A DNA stretch of 6,041 nucleotides, from contig JAAXVQ010000140.1 in NCBI GenBank assembly GCA_013335425.1, positions 1 through 6,041 on the forward strand, written 5' to 3'. Shown one piece after another: positions 1-4,869 of this stretch. The first letter of the stretch is position 1, and every line of letters begins with the position of its first letter. The position numbers and the translations under genes were made by a program. The notes beneath the pieces are model-generated. The model saw only the letters and a program-made list of their open reading frames with translations, was not told the origin of the DNA and made no database searches. This DNA comes from Candidatus Firestoneibacteriota bacterium. Its GTDB lineage: Bacteria > Oederibacteriota > JAAXVQ01.

Positions 1-150
1 CATTACCAGTTTGCGGACTTTCTCGTCGAGCTCCGAATTGGTCTCGTTGAGCATCAGGTCCCGGCGGATGAGCAACTTGGTAATCCGGTCAAGTTCCTCA
101 AAAGCTTCCTGCGGATTATCGAGCCGGACCGTGAACGGCTGCCTTTCCAT
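1..150 (-). CDS. N-terminal fragment of a probable sensor histidine kinase (cut by window edge)
   Basis: Fifty codons are visible, starting at the ATG at 150 and running off the left end in frame. The peptide begins MERQPFTVRLDNPQEAFEEL and continues into a charged, leucine-rich stretch (about residues 18-50, containing LLIRRDLMLNETNSELDE) that looks like a coiled-coil signalling helix. A helix of the type L-x-R-R-D-x-x-L-x-x-x-N-x-x-L is common at the start of histidine kinases and diguanylate cyclases encoded next to FIST proteins. No HisKA, HATPase or GGDEF domain is visible because the gene leaves the window. A GAGG Shine-Dalgarno core lies 6 nt upstream of the ATG, and the FIST gene ends 12 nt upstream, so the two are almost certainly co-transcribed. 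Inference: the output partner of the FIST sensor. A histidine kinase is the likeliest class; a response-regulator-like or cyclase protein is possible. Confidence 0.6.
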   Translation of the reverse strand, partial: MERQPFTVRLDNPQEAFEELDRITKLLIRRDLMLNETNSELDEKVRKLVM

Positions 151-156
151 GAACTG

Positions 157-160
157 CCTC
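157..160 (-). promoter_or_regulatory. Ribosome binding site of the kinase-like gene
   Basis: On the minus strand GAGG lies 6 nt before the ATG at 150, within the 12-nt gap that follows the TAG stop of the FIST gene (stop at 163-165). It supports the chosen start and suggests translational coupling to the upstream gene. Confidence 0.55.
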
Positions 161-162
161 AC

Positions 163-1323
163 CTACCCCAACAGCAAAATGACCACCGTCTCATTGTGAA
201 AAAAAGCCGGATTGGTCTTCAAGCCTTCCACCGGAGCGATTTCCCCGTAAGTATAAAATCCGACCAACGGTACTTTTTCGCCGATAATATCCCGAATGGT
301 GTCAATTTCCTCATGCGCGCGGCGGCCGAACATCTTGCGGCGTGCAATGCAATTGAAGACGAAGGCGATTTTGGGCGTGCGTCCCTGCATTTGCGAGAGC
401 GCCTCCATGGCCGCAATCCGCGCCGCTTTTATCGCCCCTTCTACGCTGCCGATCATCAGGCAGACATCCGCCCCCTCGGGCAGATCGGCGGCATAGTGCA
501 GGGCGCCGTCGGGTTCGACGGAGAACGCGGCCCTCAGCAAAAACTCGGTGGAATCGGGAATCGACATGCCCAACGGGTAGAGCAGTCCGACGCGCCCCAG
601 GGGTTCCCGGCGTTGGCGGTCGAAATGTTCCCCGAAGGTATCCTCGTAGAATTGGACGGCCGGGACTCCGTTGAGTTCGTAGAGACGATGCCCCCGGGAC
701 TTGGTGACCTTGGCCGGCAGCCCTACCGGCTCCCAACCATGCCGGACACCGATGCCAAAAGTAAAATCACCGCTCAAAGCCGCGCCCACCGCAGTCTGGG
801 TGAGTACGGCAGCATGGCAATATTGATAGGTTTTTTCAAAGAGGAATTCATCCCCGGCCGCGCCGCCGACCATGGGGACGATTTTCCCCAAACCTTCACG
901 CACACCCTGAACCAGGGCTCCGCCGTCTCCGGCCACGCCGTCCGAGAGTATCATCAAAAGCTGGGTCGCGTCGGCCCTTAAACGCTCGCCCAAAAGACGC
1001 CCGGCGGCTAGGGGATCTTCCGCGATGTTGCCGCCGGGCTGCAACTGCGCTGAAATGCCCTGCAAGGCCGCCAACACCACCGAGGCTTCCTCTCCCTCGG
1101 AATTAAAAATTTCCCCCGCGGAACTGCAGCCTATGATGGGTGTCAGGGAAAAAATAGTGCGGATGCCGAGCAAAACCTGTTCCTGCACAAAACGCAAGCT
1201 GCAAAAAAGCACCAGCAAATCCGGCGACTGCGACAAACCGAGCAAACAGGCCGCGGCGGCCTCGCGGCCGGCAGCCATGCCTTCCGTCGTCTTGCTCTTG
1301 CCGATCGTACATGTCAGGGCCAT
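163..1323 (-). CDS. FIST-domain sensory protein (FIST_N plus FIST_C)
   Basis: A complete 386-residue protein with the two halves typical of FIST (F-box and intracellular signal transduction) proteins, which are thought to bind small ligands, probably amino acids, for a partner kinase or cyclase. The N-terminal half (about 30-220) has IGCSSAGEIF at 64-73, a MILSDG strand at 124-129 and GGAAGDE at 153-159. The C-terminal half (about 220-375) has FVFNCIARRKMFG at 321-333 and a closing GFYTYGEIAP at 355-364, followed by HNETVV at 376-381, both FIST_C hallmarks. GVRHGWEPVG at 192-201, VT at 206-207 and LYELNG at 214-219 mark the linker between the halves. No signal peptide or membrane segment is seen, so it is probably cytoplasmic. 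An upstream in-frame start would add 18 residues (to 1377), but the ATG at 1323 has a perfect AGGAGG 6 nt upstream and gives the usual N-terminus. The ligand cannot be read from sequence. Confidence 0.9.
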   Translation of the reverse strand: MALTCTIGKSKTTEGMAAGREAAAACLLGLSQSPDLLVLFCSLRFVQEQVLLGIRTIFSLTPIIGCSSAGEIFNSEGEEASVVLAALQGISAQLQPGGNIAEDPLAAGRLLGERLRADATQLLMILSDGVAGDGGALVQGVREGLGKIVPMVGGAAGDEFLFEKTYQYCHAAVLTQTAVGAALSGDFTFGIGVRHGWEPVGLPAKVTKSRGHRLYELNGVPAVQFYEDTFGEHFDRQRREPLGRVGLLYPLGMSIPDSTEFLLRAAFSVEPDGALHYAADLPEGADVCLMIGSVEGAIKAARIAAMEALSQMQGRTPKIAFVFNCIARRKMFGRRAHEEIDTIRDIIGEKVPLVGFYTYGEIAPVEGLKTNPAFFHNETVVILLLG

Positions 1324-1329
1324 GATGAG

Positions 1330-1335
1330 CCTCCT
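1330..1335 (-). promoter_or_regulatory. Strong Shine-Dalgarno that fixes the FIST start
   Basis: AGGAGG on the minus strand, 6 nt before the ATG at 1323. It is the strongest ribosome binding site in the window and decides the start against the upstream alternative at 1377. Confidence 0.85.
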
Positions 1336-1359
1336 GGAACAGGAGCGATCCGTAAAGGC

Positions 1360-1389
1360 ATGATACCATACCCGCAATCTTAAAAGCTA
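1360..1389 (-). promoter_or_regulatory. Candidate sigma70-type extended -10 promoter for the FIST gene
   Basis: Reading the minus strand, TATCAT (1365-1360) is preceded by TG at the extended -10 position (1368-1367), giving TGGTATCAT. A poor -35 match, TAGCTT, lies 18 nt upstream (1389-1384). Transcription would begin near 1353 and give a leader of about 30 nt containing the strong AGGAGG. The position at the end of a 279-nt spacer fits a separate transcript for FIST and its partner. This is a pattern match only; the -35 is weak. Confidence 0.35.
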
Positions 1390-1487
1390 CCCTAGAGAAC
1401 ACTAGGCGGCGCGCAAGGATGGATGCGGCCGGCGGCCGTAAAGCGGAGAACGAACGGAGTTCGAAAAAACAGACAGGACATGAATGT

Positions 1488-1512
1488 TCAGGGAAACCAC
1501 AGGTTTCCCTGA
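1488..1512. repeat. Perfect inverted repeat, 11-bp arms with 3-nt loop
   Basis: The left arm TCAGGGAAACC (1488-1498), loop ACA and right arm GGTTTCCCTGA (1502-1512) are exact complements. On the minus strand a T6 run follows only about 18 nt later (1469-1464), so this is not a textbook intrinsic terminator. It could still end or stabilise the transcript of the upstream operon, whose last stop codon is at 1603, about 90 nt before it. Confidence 0.75.
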
Positions 1513-1513
1513 C

Positions 1514-1534
1514 GCAAACGCCGATGCGTTTTGC
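1514..1534. repeat. Imperfect inverted repeat adjoining the 11-bp hairpin
   Basis: GCAAACGC (1514-1521) pairs with GCGTTTTGC (1526-1534) with one extra T bulged and a 4-nt loop CGAT. It starts 2 nt after the perfect 11-bp stem, so the two would form tandem hairpins in RNA. Confidence 0.5.
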
Positions 1535-1551
1535 TTTCCTTCCTAACTTAG

Positions 1552-1571
1552 TCGGGGTGCTTCGCCCCCGA
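1552..1571. repeat. GC-rich inverted repeat downstream of the TlpA-like gene
   Basis: TCGGGG (1552-1557) and CCCCGA (1566-1571) pair around the loop TGCTTCGC. It is the first hairpin after the TlpA-like stop codon (about 31 nt downstream). No T-run follows on the minus strand, so a terminator role is doubtful. Confidence 0.5.
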
Positions 1572-1602
1572 ACCCCCGCCTCTGTTCTATGATGAGGCAC
1601 GG

Positions 1603-2148
1603 TTATTTTTTTTCGCGCAACAATTCCAGAACATCTTTTTCAAGAATTTCCAAAGAAAAAAGACCTTCATATTTACGGGCCACAACGCCTCCCGGGGATA
1701 AGATCAGCAACATCGGCAATCCCTTAACCGGCCCGTGGGATTCGATCAGGAGGCGTGACGGGAGACGCACACAGGCAAAAGGCCCGCCTGCGAATTGGAA
1801 TACCCGGGCATCAATTTTCGGAGCCGGATCCAGGCAAAACCCGACGAATTGAACACCCAAGCGGCGGTATTGACGCCAAAACTGACTGAGCCAACCGACT
1901 TGATCGACGCTGGACTGATTCCCTTCGGCCCAAAAATAACACAAGGTAATATCTCCGACAAACGTATCTGAAGAGATGAAACCTTCCGAAACCGAGCGCA
2001 ACTTGAAATGAAATTGGTTATGTTCCCAAGTCAAACCTTCACCTTCGAGAAGCGGCTGCGCCAAGGGCGTGTCGGCAGCCCCAGCCGGGGCCACCCCGGT
2101 TAAAGCCAACAACAAGGCGACCGGCAGGAATGGACGGAAAATTTTCAT
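1603..2148 (-). CDS. Exported TlpA/thioredoxin-like protein lacking the CxxC active site
   Basis: A 181-residue protein. Residues 1-25 form a signal peptide: MKIFRP, a hydrophobic core of Ala, Leu and Val, then PAGAA just before D26. The mature part has the outline of the TlpA-like thioredoxin fold. A beta strand ends in CYFWAEG (70-76), a helix follows (VDQVGWLSQFWRQYRRLG, 81-98), then a strand and turn VQFVGFCLD (99-107). A GLPMLLIL segment (143-150) at the cis-proline position is followed by SPGGVV. In TlpA/ResA proteins FWA is followed by WCxxC. Here the equivalent residues are EGNQSS, and the only cysteines (70, 105, 126) are not paired that way, so dithiol redox chemistry is not expected. 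The ATG at 2148 overlaps the coaX stop as ATGA; a longer in-frame start at 2190 would bury the signal peptide and lie inside coaX. Function unknown. Confidence 0.7.
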   Translation of the reverse strand: MKIFRPFLPVALLLALTGVAPAGAADTPLAQPLLEGEGLTWEHNQFHFKLRSVSEGFISSDTFVGDITLCYFWAEGNQSSVDQVGWLSQFWRQYRRLGVQFVGFCLDPAPKIDARVFQFAGGPFACVRLPSRLLIESHGPVKGLPMLLILSPGGVVARKYEGLFSLEILEKDVLELLREKK

Positions 2149-2933
2149 GGCGCGTCGTGGCTTGGCCCGATAACCGGGCCTGCCTGCCAAAGTAGCAGCA
2201 GCGCCGTAAGCGCCAAATGCGGACGAAAGTGCTGCAGCTCAGGGAGCGGCAGGATGCCCTGCTCCAGGGTGCCGCCGGTGCCGATCACCATCGCCTTGGG
2301 CCCCACCTTTAGGCGCAAGCCCGCAACCAAGGCGGTCAAAGCTCCGGCCGTCCCCCCCACCACGCCTGCCGCCAAAGCAGTGCGGGTGGAGCGGCCCAAA
2401 AGGGATTGGGGCTTTTTCAGGGACACCCGCGGCACCAAAGCCGTACCCCGAGCCAGGGCCTGCAGGGACAACTCCAGACCCGGCAAAATCGCTCCGCCTA
2501 GAAAAACGCCCCGGGCATCAACCGCATCCACGGTGATGGCCGTACCCGCGTCGATCATGATCACGGGAGCGCCGAATTCCGCTCGGGCAGCCACAGCGTT
2601 CAACAGGCGGTCTACACCCAAGTCGCGGGGCGGCCGGTAGGCATTTTTAACCGGCATGGGCGTAACGGAGGTAATCCAACGGACCCGGCGCTTCGTCAAA
2701 GCCTGCAGAATCCCGTTCACGTCCTTGCAAAGGCGCGGCACCACGGACGCGGCGATTACGCCCTCCCACAACACCGATTTTGGATTTTTATTCAAAGCCT
2801 GCGTCCATTGGCGTTTCCAGGAAGAATCCAAACCGGCCACCGGCGTCGGCAGCGTGAATACCCGCTGCAAACGGGCACCCTGAAAAACACCAAAACGCGT
2901 GTTGGAATTTCCCACATTGACGGTCAGCAGCAT
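2145..2933 (-). CDS. coaX: Type III pantothenate kinase
   Basis: Catalyses ATP-dependent phosphorylation of pantothenate, the first step of coenzyme A synthesis, in the cytosol. The 262-residue length is normal for the family. Family motifs, in order: NVGNSNTRFGVF at 6-17 (nucleotide-binding motif), LGVDRLLNAVAA at 105-116 with D108 of the GxDR catalytic motif, IDAGTAITVD at 127-136 with D128, then FLGGAILPGL at 144-153 and the TALVPRV segment at 164-170. IGTGGT at 217-222 is the late glycine-rich loop. Odd point: the first motif normally starts with Asp (DxGN) but here has Asn6. The start at 2933 matches the family N-terminus and has GGAGA 9 nt upstream. A TTG at 2993 overlapping the birA stop would add 20 basic, unconserved residues and is less likely. 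It lies 56 nt after birA and overlaps the next gene by 4 nt. Confidence 0.92.
   Translation of the reverse strand: MLLTVNVGNSNTRFGVFQGARLQRVFTLPTPVAGLDSSWKRQWTQALNKNPKSVLWEGVIAASVVPRLCKDVNGILQALTKRRVRWITSVTPMPVKNAYRPPRDLGVDRLLNAVAARAEFGAPVIMIDAGTAITVDAVDARGVFLGGAILPGLELSLQALARGTALVPRVSLKKPQSLLGRSTRTALAAGVVGGTAGALTALVAGLRLKVGPKAMVIGTGGTLEQGILPLPELQHFRPHLALTALLLLWQAGPVIGPSHDAP
2164..2180 (-). promoter_or_regulatory. Hairpin just upstream of the TlpA-like start
   Basis: GGCCCG (2164-2169) and CGGGCC (2175-2180) pair around a 5-nt loop, inside the 3' end of coaX and 15 nt before the TlpA-like ATG. No Shine-Dalgarno is visible in those 15 nt. Ribosomes finishing coaX would melt the stem and could reinitiate at the overlapping ATGA. 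It may simply be a coincidence of GC-rich codons. Confidence 0.3.
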
Positions 2934-2942
2934 AAACGGTGT

Positions 2943-2947
2943 TCTCC
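2943..2947 (-). promoter_or_regulatory. Ribosome binding site supporting the coaX start at 2933
   Basis: GGAGA on the minus strand, 9 nt before the ATG at 2933. It favours this start over the TTG at 2993, which overlaps the birA stop codon. Confidence 0.6.
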
Positions 2948-2979
2948 GATGACGTGTGTACGGGCGCACGCGCCTGTTC

Positions 2980-2994
2980 TTTGAAGTCTTCAAA
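2980..2994. repeat. Short palindrome over the birA stop codon
   Basis: TTTGAAG and CTTCAAA flank a single central T, so the two 7-nt arms form a near-continuous DNA palindrome covering the birA TGA (2990-2992) and the start of the birA-coaX spacer. It is too tight for an RNA hairpin. It could be a small operator or chance. Confidence 0.3.
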
Positions 2995-3970
2995 CTTTTA
3001 TGGACTGTATCTGAATTTCACCGCTGGAAAATCTCCGCGTGATGCCCGTTTCCATCCGCACCAGCAAAGCTCCGGTTTCATCGATGCCCATGGCCGTGCC
3101 TTCGATTTTTTCACCACCCTGAATCTCCAAGCCCAAAGTCGTGCCCAGAGGCGTCAGGGAGAGACGCGGCCATTGCTCCAAAACGGAGCCAAACCCGCTT
3201 TCCCGGGCAGCCATATAGGCCGCCTCAATTTCCTCCAAAATGCGCTGCAATAGCGGAAGGCGCGCCACCGGCTTGCCCAACAACGACGACAAGGAGGCGG
3301 CTTTGTTCTTTAACGTTCCCCCCGGCGCGGTATTCACATTGACGCCGATGCCGCATACCAAAAAATTAATTTGATCGGCTTGAGTCCGCATTTCCGTAAG
3401 AATGCCGCAAACTTTCGCACCCTGGATCAGAATGTCGTTGGGCCATTTTATCCGTGCCGGTAGTCCTGTTTGGGTGTGGAGGGCGCGCGTCATGGCCACA
3501 GCCAAGAGCAAGGTGATCATGGGTATCTGTTCGAAAGTCCAAGGTGGACGCAAAATCAGGGAAAAAAGCAAATTGGCGTTCGGCTTGGACAGCCAGGAAC
3601 GTTGGTAACGCCCTCGTCCCTGGGTCTGGTTTTCGGCCGCCACCAAGGTGCCTTCGGGAGCGCCGGAGGCGGCCAACTCCAAGGCCCGGTCGTTGGTGGA
3701 GGTGGTTTCCTTGAAACAGACCGCACGCTGTCCCAGTAACCTGGTCTTTAGCCCGGAACGAATTTCGTCGGGCAGCAACAAATCAGGCACTTCCAGCAGG
3801 CGGTAGCCCAAATGGGGGACGGCTGCAATCCGATAACCGGATTCTTCCAACTGGTGTATATGCTTCCAAATCGCCGTGCGTGAAACCCCCAATTGATTCG
3901 AGAGATCTTCCCCGGAAAGGTACCCGCGCTTTTCTTCCCGCAACAGGTTTAAAAGCTCCCCGGTTTTCAC
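2990..3970 (-). CDS. birA: Bifunctional biotin protein ligase / biotin operon repressor type (BirA)
   Basis: Activates biotin with ATP to biotinyl-AMP and transfers it to the lysine of biotin carboxyl carrier proteins. The 326 residues fit the long, DNA-binding class. Residues 1-60 form a winged helix-turn-helix (SGEDLSNQLGVSRTAIWKHI, 19-38, then GYRI and GYRLLE). The catalytic domain follows with ETTSTN at 88-93, GRGRYQRSW at 118-126, KWPND at 175-179, K186 in AKVCGILTEM (185-194) and GIGVNVN at 207-213. The SH3-like C-terminal domain covers about 270-326. The biotin-adenylate loop reads GRGRYQR where GRGRxGR is commoner; the arginines are kept, so activity is expected. It starts with GTG, 3 nt after the nadC stop, behind a weak GGGAA. 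The HTH suggests it may also repress biotin genes, but no biotin operator or bio gene is visible here. Confidence 0.95.
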   Translation of the reverse strand: MKTGELLNLLREEKRGYLSGEDLSNQLGVSRTAIWKHIHQLEESGYRIAAVPHLGYRLLEVPDLLLPDEIRSGLKTRLLGQRAVCFKETTSTNDRALELAASGAPEGTLVAAENQTQGRGRYQRSWLSKPNANLLFSLILRPPWTFEQIPMITLLLAVAMTRALHTQTGLPARIKWPNDILIQGAKVCGILTEMRTQADQINFLVCGIGVNVNTAPGGTLKNKAASLSSLLGKPVARLPLLQRILEEIEAAYMAARESGFGSVLEQWPRLSLTPLGTTLGLEIQGGEKIEGTAMGIDETGALLVRMETGITRRFSSGEIQIQSIKV

Positions 3971-3973
3971 GAA

Positions 3974-4816
3974 CTATTCCCATTCCAAGTGCATGGGCAA
4001 CCAGGGCGCCGAATGGGTCAAAGCTCCTACGCTGATGCGGTCCACGCCCAGATGGGCAATGGAACGGGCTTCGGCCAGCGGCACGCTGCCGGAAACTTCG
4101 ATCTCGGCCCGGTGATTGATCAGCTTGACCGCTTCACGCAATTGGGCAAAGGACATGTTGTCGAGCAAAATCACTTCGGCTTTGACCGCCAGCGCTTCCT
4201 GCACCTGTGCTAGAGTTTCAGTCTCCACTTCCACTGGCAAATGCTTGCGGTCATGCGCCCGCATGCGGGTCACGGCCTGGGTCACGTTCCCCGCCAAGCC
4301 GATATGATTGTCCTTGATGAGCACGGCGTCGAAAAGCCCGATACGGTGATTGGTCCCGCCGCCTGCGGCCACGGCGTATTTCGAAAGCAGGCGCAAACCC
4401 GGCGGGGTTTTGCGCGTATCGTAAATCTTGGTGGAAGTACCCGCGACGGCTTCCACATAACGGCTCGTGACCGTGGCCATGCCCGAAAGCATGCCTAAAA
4501 AATTCAAAGCCGTCCGCTCACCGGTTAAAATCGCGGCCGCCGGCCCGGCCAAACGCAGAAGTTCGTCGCCCGATTTCACTTGGGTTCCGTCGGCGACGAC
4601 CGGTTCCACCTTGACCTTGGGATTGATTTGCCGGAAAACCTCCCGAACCAGGGGCAGCCCGGCAATCACGCCCTGGCCTTGCGCGGAAATCCCCCCGCGC
4701 ATGGCGTCATGGGGCCGGGCAATCGCCCGGGTGGTAATATCACCGCCGCCCAAATCCTCCGCCAAGGCGCGGGCGACAATGTCCGTCATGATTTTTTTCG
4801 GCAAAGACAAGTTCAT
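3974..4816 (-). CDS. nadC: Nicotinate-nucleotide pyrophosphorylase (quinolinate phosphoribosyltransferase, decarboxylating)
   Basis: Converts quinolinate and PRPP to nicotinate mononucleotide, pyrophosphate and CO2 in de novo NAD synthesis; cytosolic. The 280-residue length is standard. Signatures: EDLGGGDITT at 20-29, GERTALNFLGMLSG at 99-112, DTRKTPPGLR at 133-142 with K146, GGGTNHRIGL at 152-161, KDNH at 168-171, VEVE at 195-198, LDN at 218-220, and GVDRISVGALTHS at 257-269 lining the phosphate site. The expected basic and acidic substrate-binding residues all appear present. The ATG at 4816 has AGGAG 5 nt upstream, giving a clear start. It begins 49 nt after valS and ends 3 nt before birA. 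nadA and nadB are not in the window, so the quinolinate-making steps are encoded elsewhere. Confidence 0.96.
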   Translation of the reverse strand: MNLSLPKKIMTDIVARALAEDLGGGDITTRAIARPHDAMRGGISAQGQGVIAGLPLVREVFRQINPKVKVEPVVADGTQVKSGDELLRLAGPAAAILTGERTALNFLGMLSGMATVTSRYVEAVAGTSTKIYDTRKTPPGLRLLSKYAVAAGGGTNHRIGLFDAVLIKDNHIGLAGNVTQAVTRMRAHDRKHLPVEVETETLAQVQEALAVKAEVILLDNMSFAQLREAVKLINHRAEIEVSGSVPLAEARSIAHLGVDRISVGALTHSAPWLPMHLEWE

Positions 4817-4821
4817 GCTTA

Positions 4822-4826
4822 CTCCT
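4822..4826 (-). promoter_or_regulatory. Ribosome binding site of nadC
   Basis: AGGAG on the minus strand, 5 nt before the ATG at 4816. It lies 15 nt downstream of the valS palindrome, so folding of that hairpin would leave it exposed. Confidence 0.75.
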
Positions 4827-4841
4827 GGTTTAAAATGTTAG

Positions 4842-4869
4842 GTAGGGGCGTATGGCAATACGCCCCTAC
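4842..4869. repeat. Perfect palindrome, 12-bp arms, containing the valS stop codon
   Basis: GTAGGGGCGTAT (4842-4853) and ATACGCCCCTAC (4858-4869) are exact complements around the 4-nt loop GGCA. The valS TAG (4868-4866) lies inside one arm. No T-run follows on the minus strand, where the next bases are CTAACATTTT, so it is a poor intrinsic terminator and more likely a read-through hairpin in the valS-nadC mRNA. Elements with GTAGGGGC...GCCCCTAC ends are, from general knowledge, a recurrent class of dispersed palindromes in diverse bacterial genomes. Whether this is one of a family here needs the rest of the genome. Confidence 0.8.

Larger units (their letters stand above)
1324..1602. other. 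279-nt non-coding spacer rich in inverted repeats
   Basis: This is the only long gap in the window, lying between the TlpA-like gene and the FIST gene. It contains at least five inverted repeats in about 180 nt: 1391-1406 (CCTAG arms, 6-nt loop), 1451-1463 (CGAAC arms, GGA loop), 1488-1512 (11-bp perfect), 1514-1534 (GCAAACGC arm with one bulge in the partner) and 1552-1571 (TCGGGG arms, 8-nt loop). GC-rich blocks are also present around 1425-1440. A minus-strand reading frame stays open across it but overlaps FIST out of frame and has no ribosome site. The last 60 nt carry the FIST leader and candidate promoter. The density of hairpins suggests a structured RNA, a terminator region or an inserted repeat element. 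No known RNA family was recognised. Confidence 0.6.

Noticed and set aside
311..736. Minus-strand open frame of 141 codons inside FIST
   Set aside because: Alternate-frame shadow of FIST with strongly skewed Arg/Pro/Gly composition and no recognisable domain.
196..981. Plus-strand open frame of 261 codons
   Set aside because: It lies wholly antisense to the well-supported FIST gene, has no family motifs and is rich in Arg, Gly and Pro, as expected from the complement of a GC-rich gene.
1464..1512. Intrinsic terminator made of the 11-bp hairpin and T6 run
   Set aside because: The T-run is about 18 nt from the base of the stem on the minus strand, too far for a standard intrinsic terminator, so it is reported only as an inverted repeat.
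1103..1600. Minus-strand open frame of 165 codons across the spacer and into FIST
   Set aside because: It overlaps the FIST 5' end out of frame, starts at a GTG without a ribosome site, and its sequence resembles translated repeats rather than a folded protein. Kept only as part of the repeat finding.
2254..2640. Plus-strand open frame of 128 codons opposite coaX
   Set aside because: Antisense to conserved CoaX motifs; low-complexity Ala/Pro/Arg composition.
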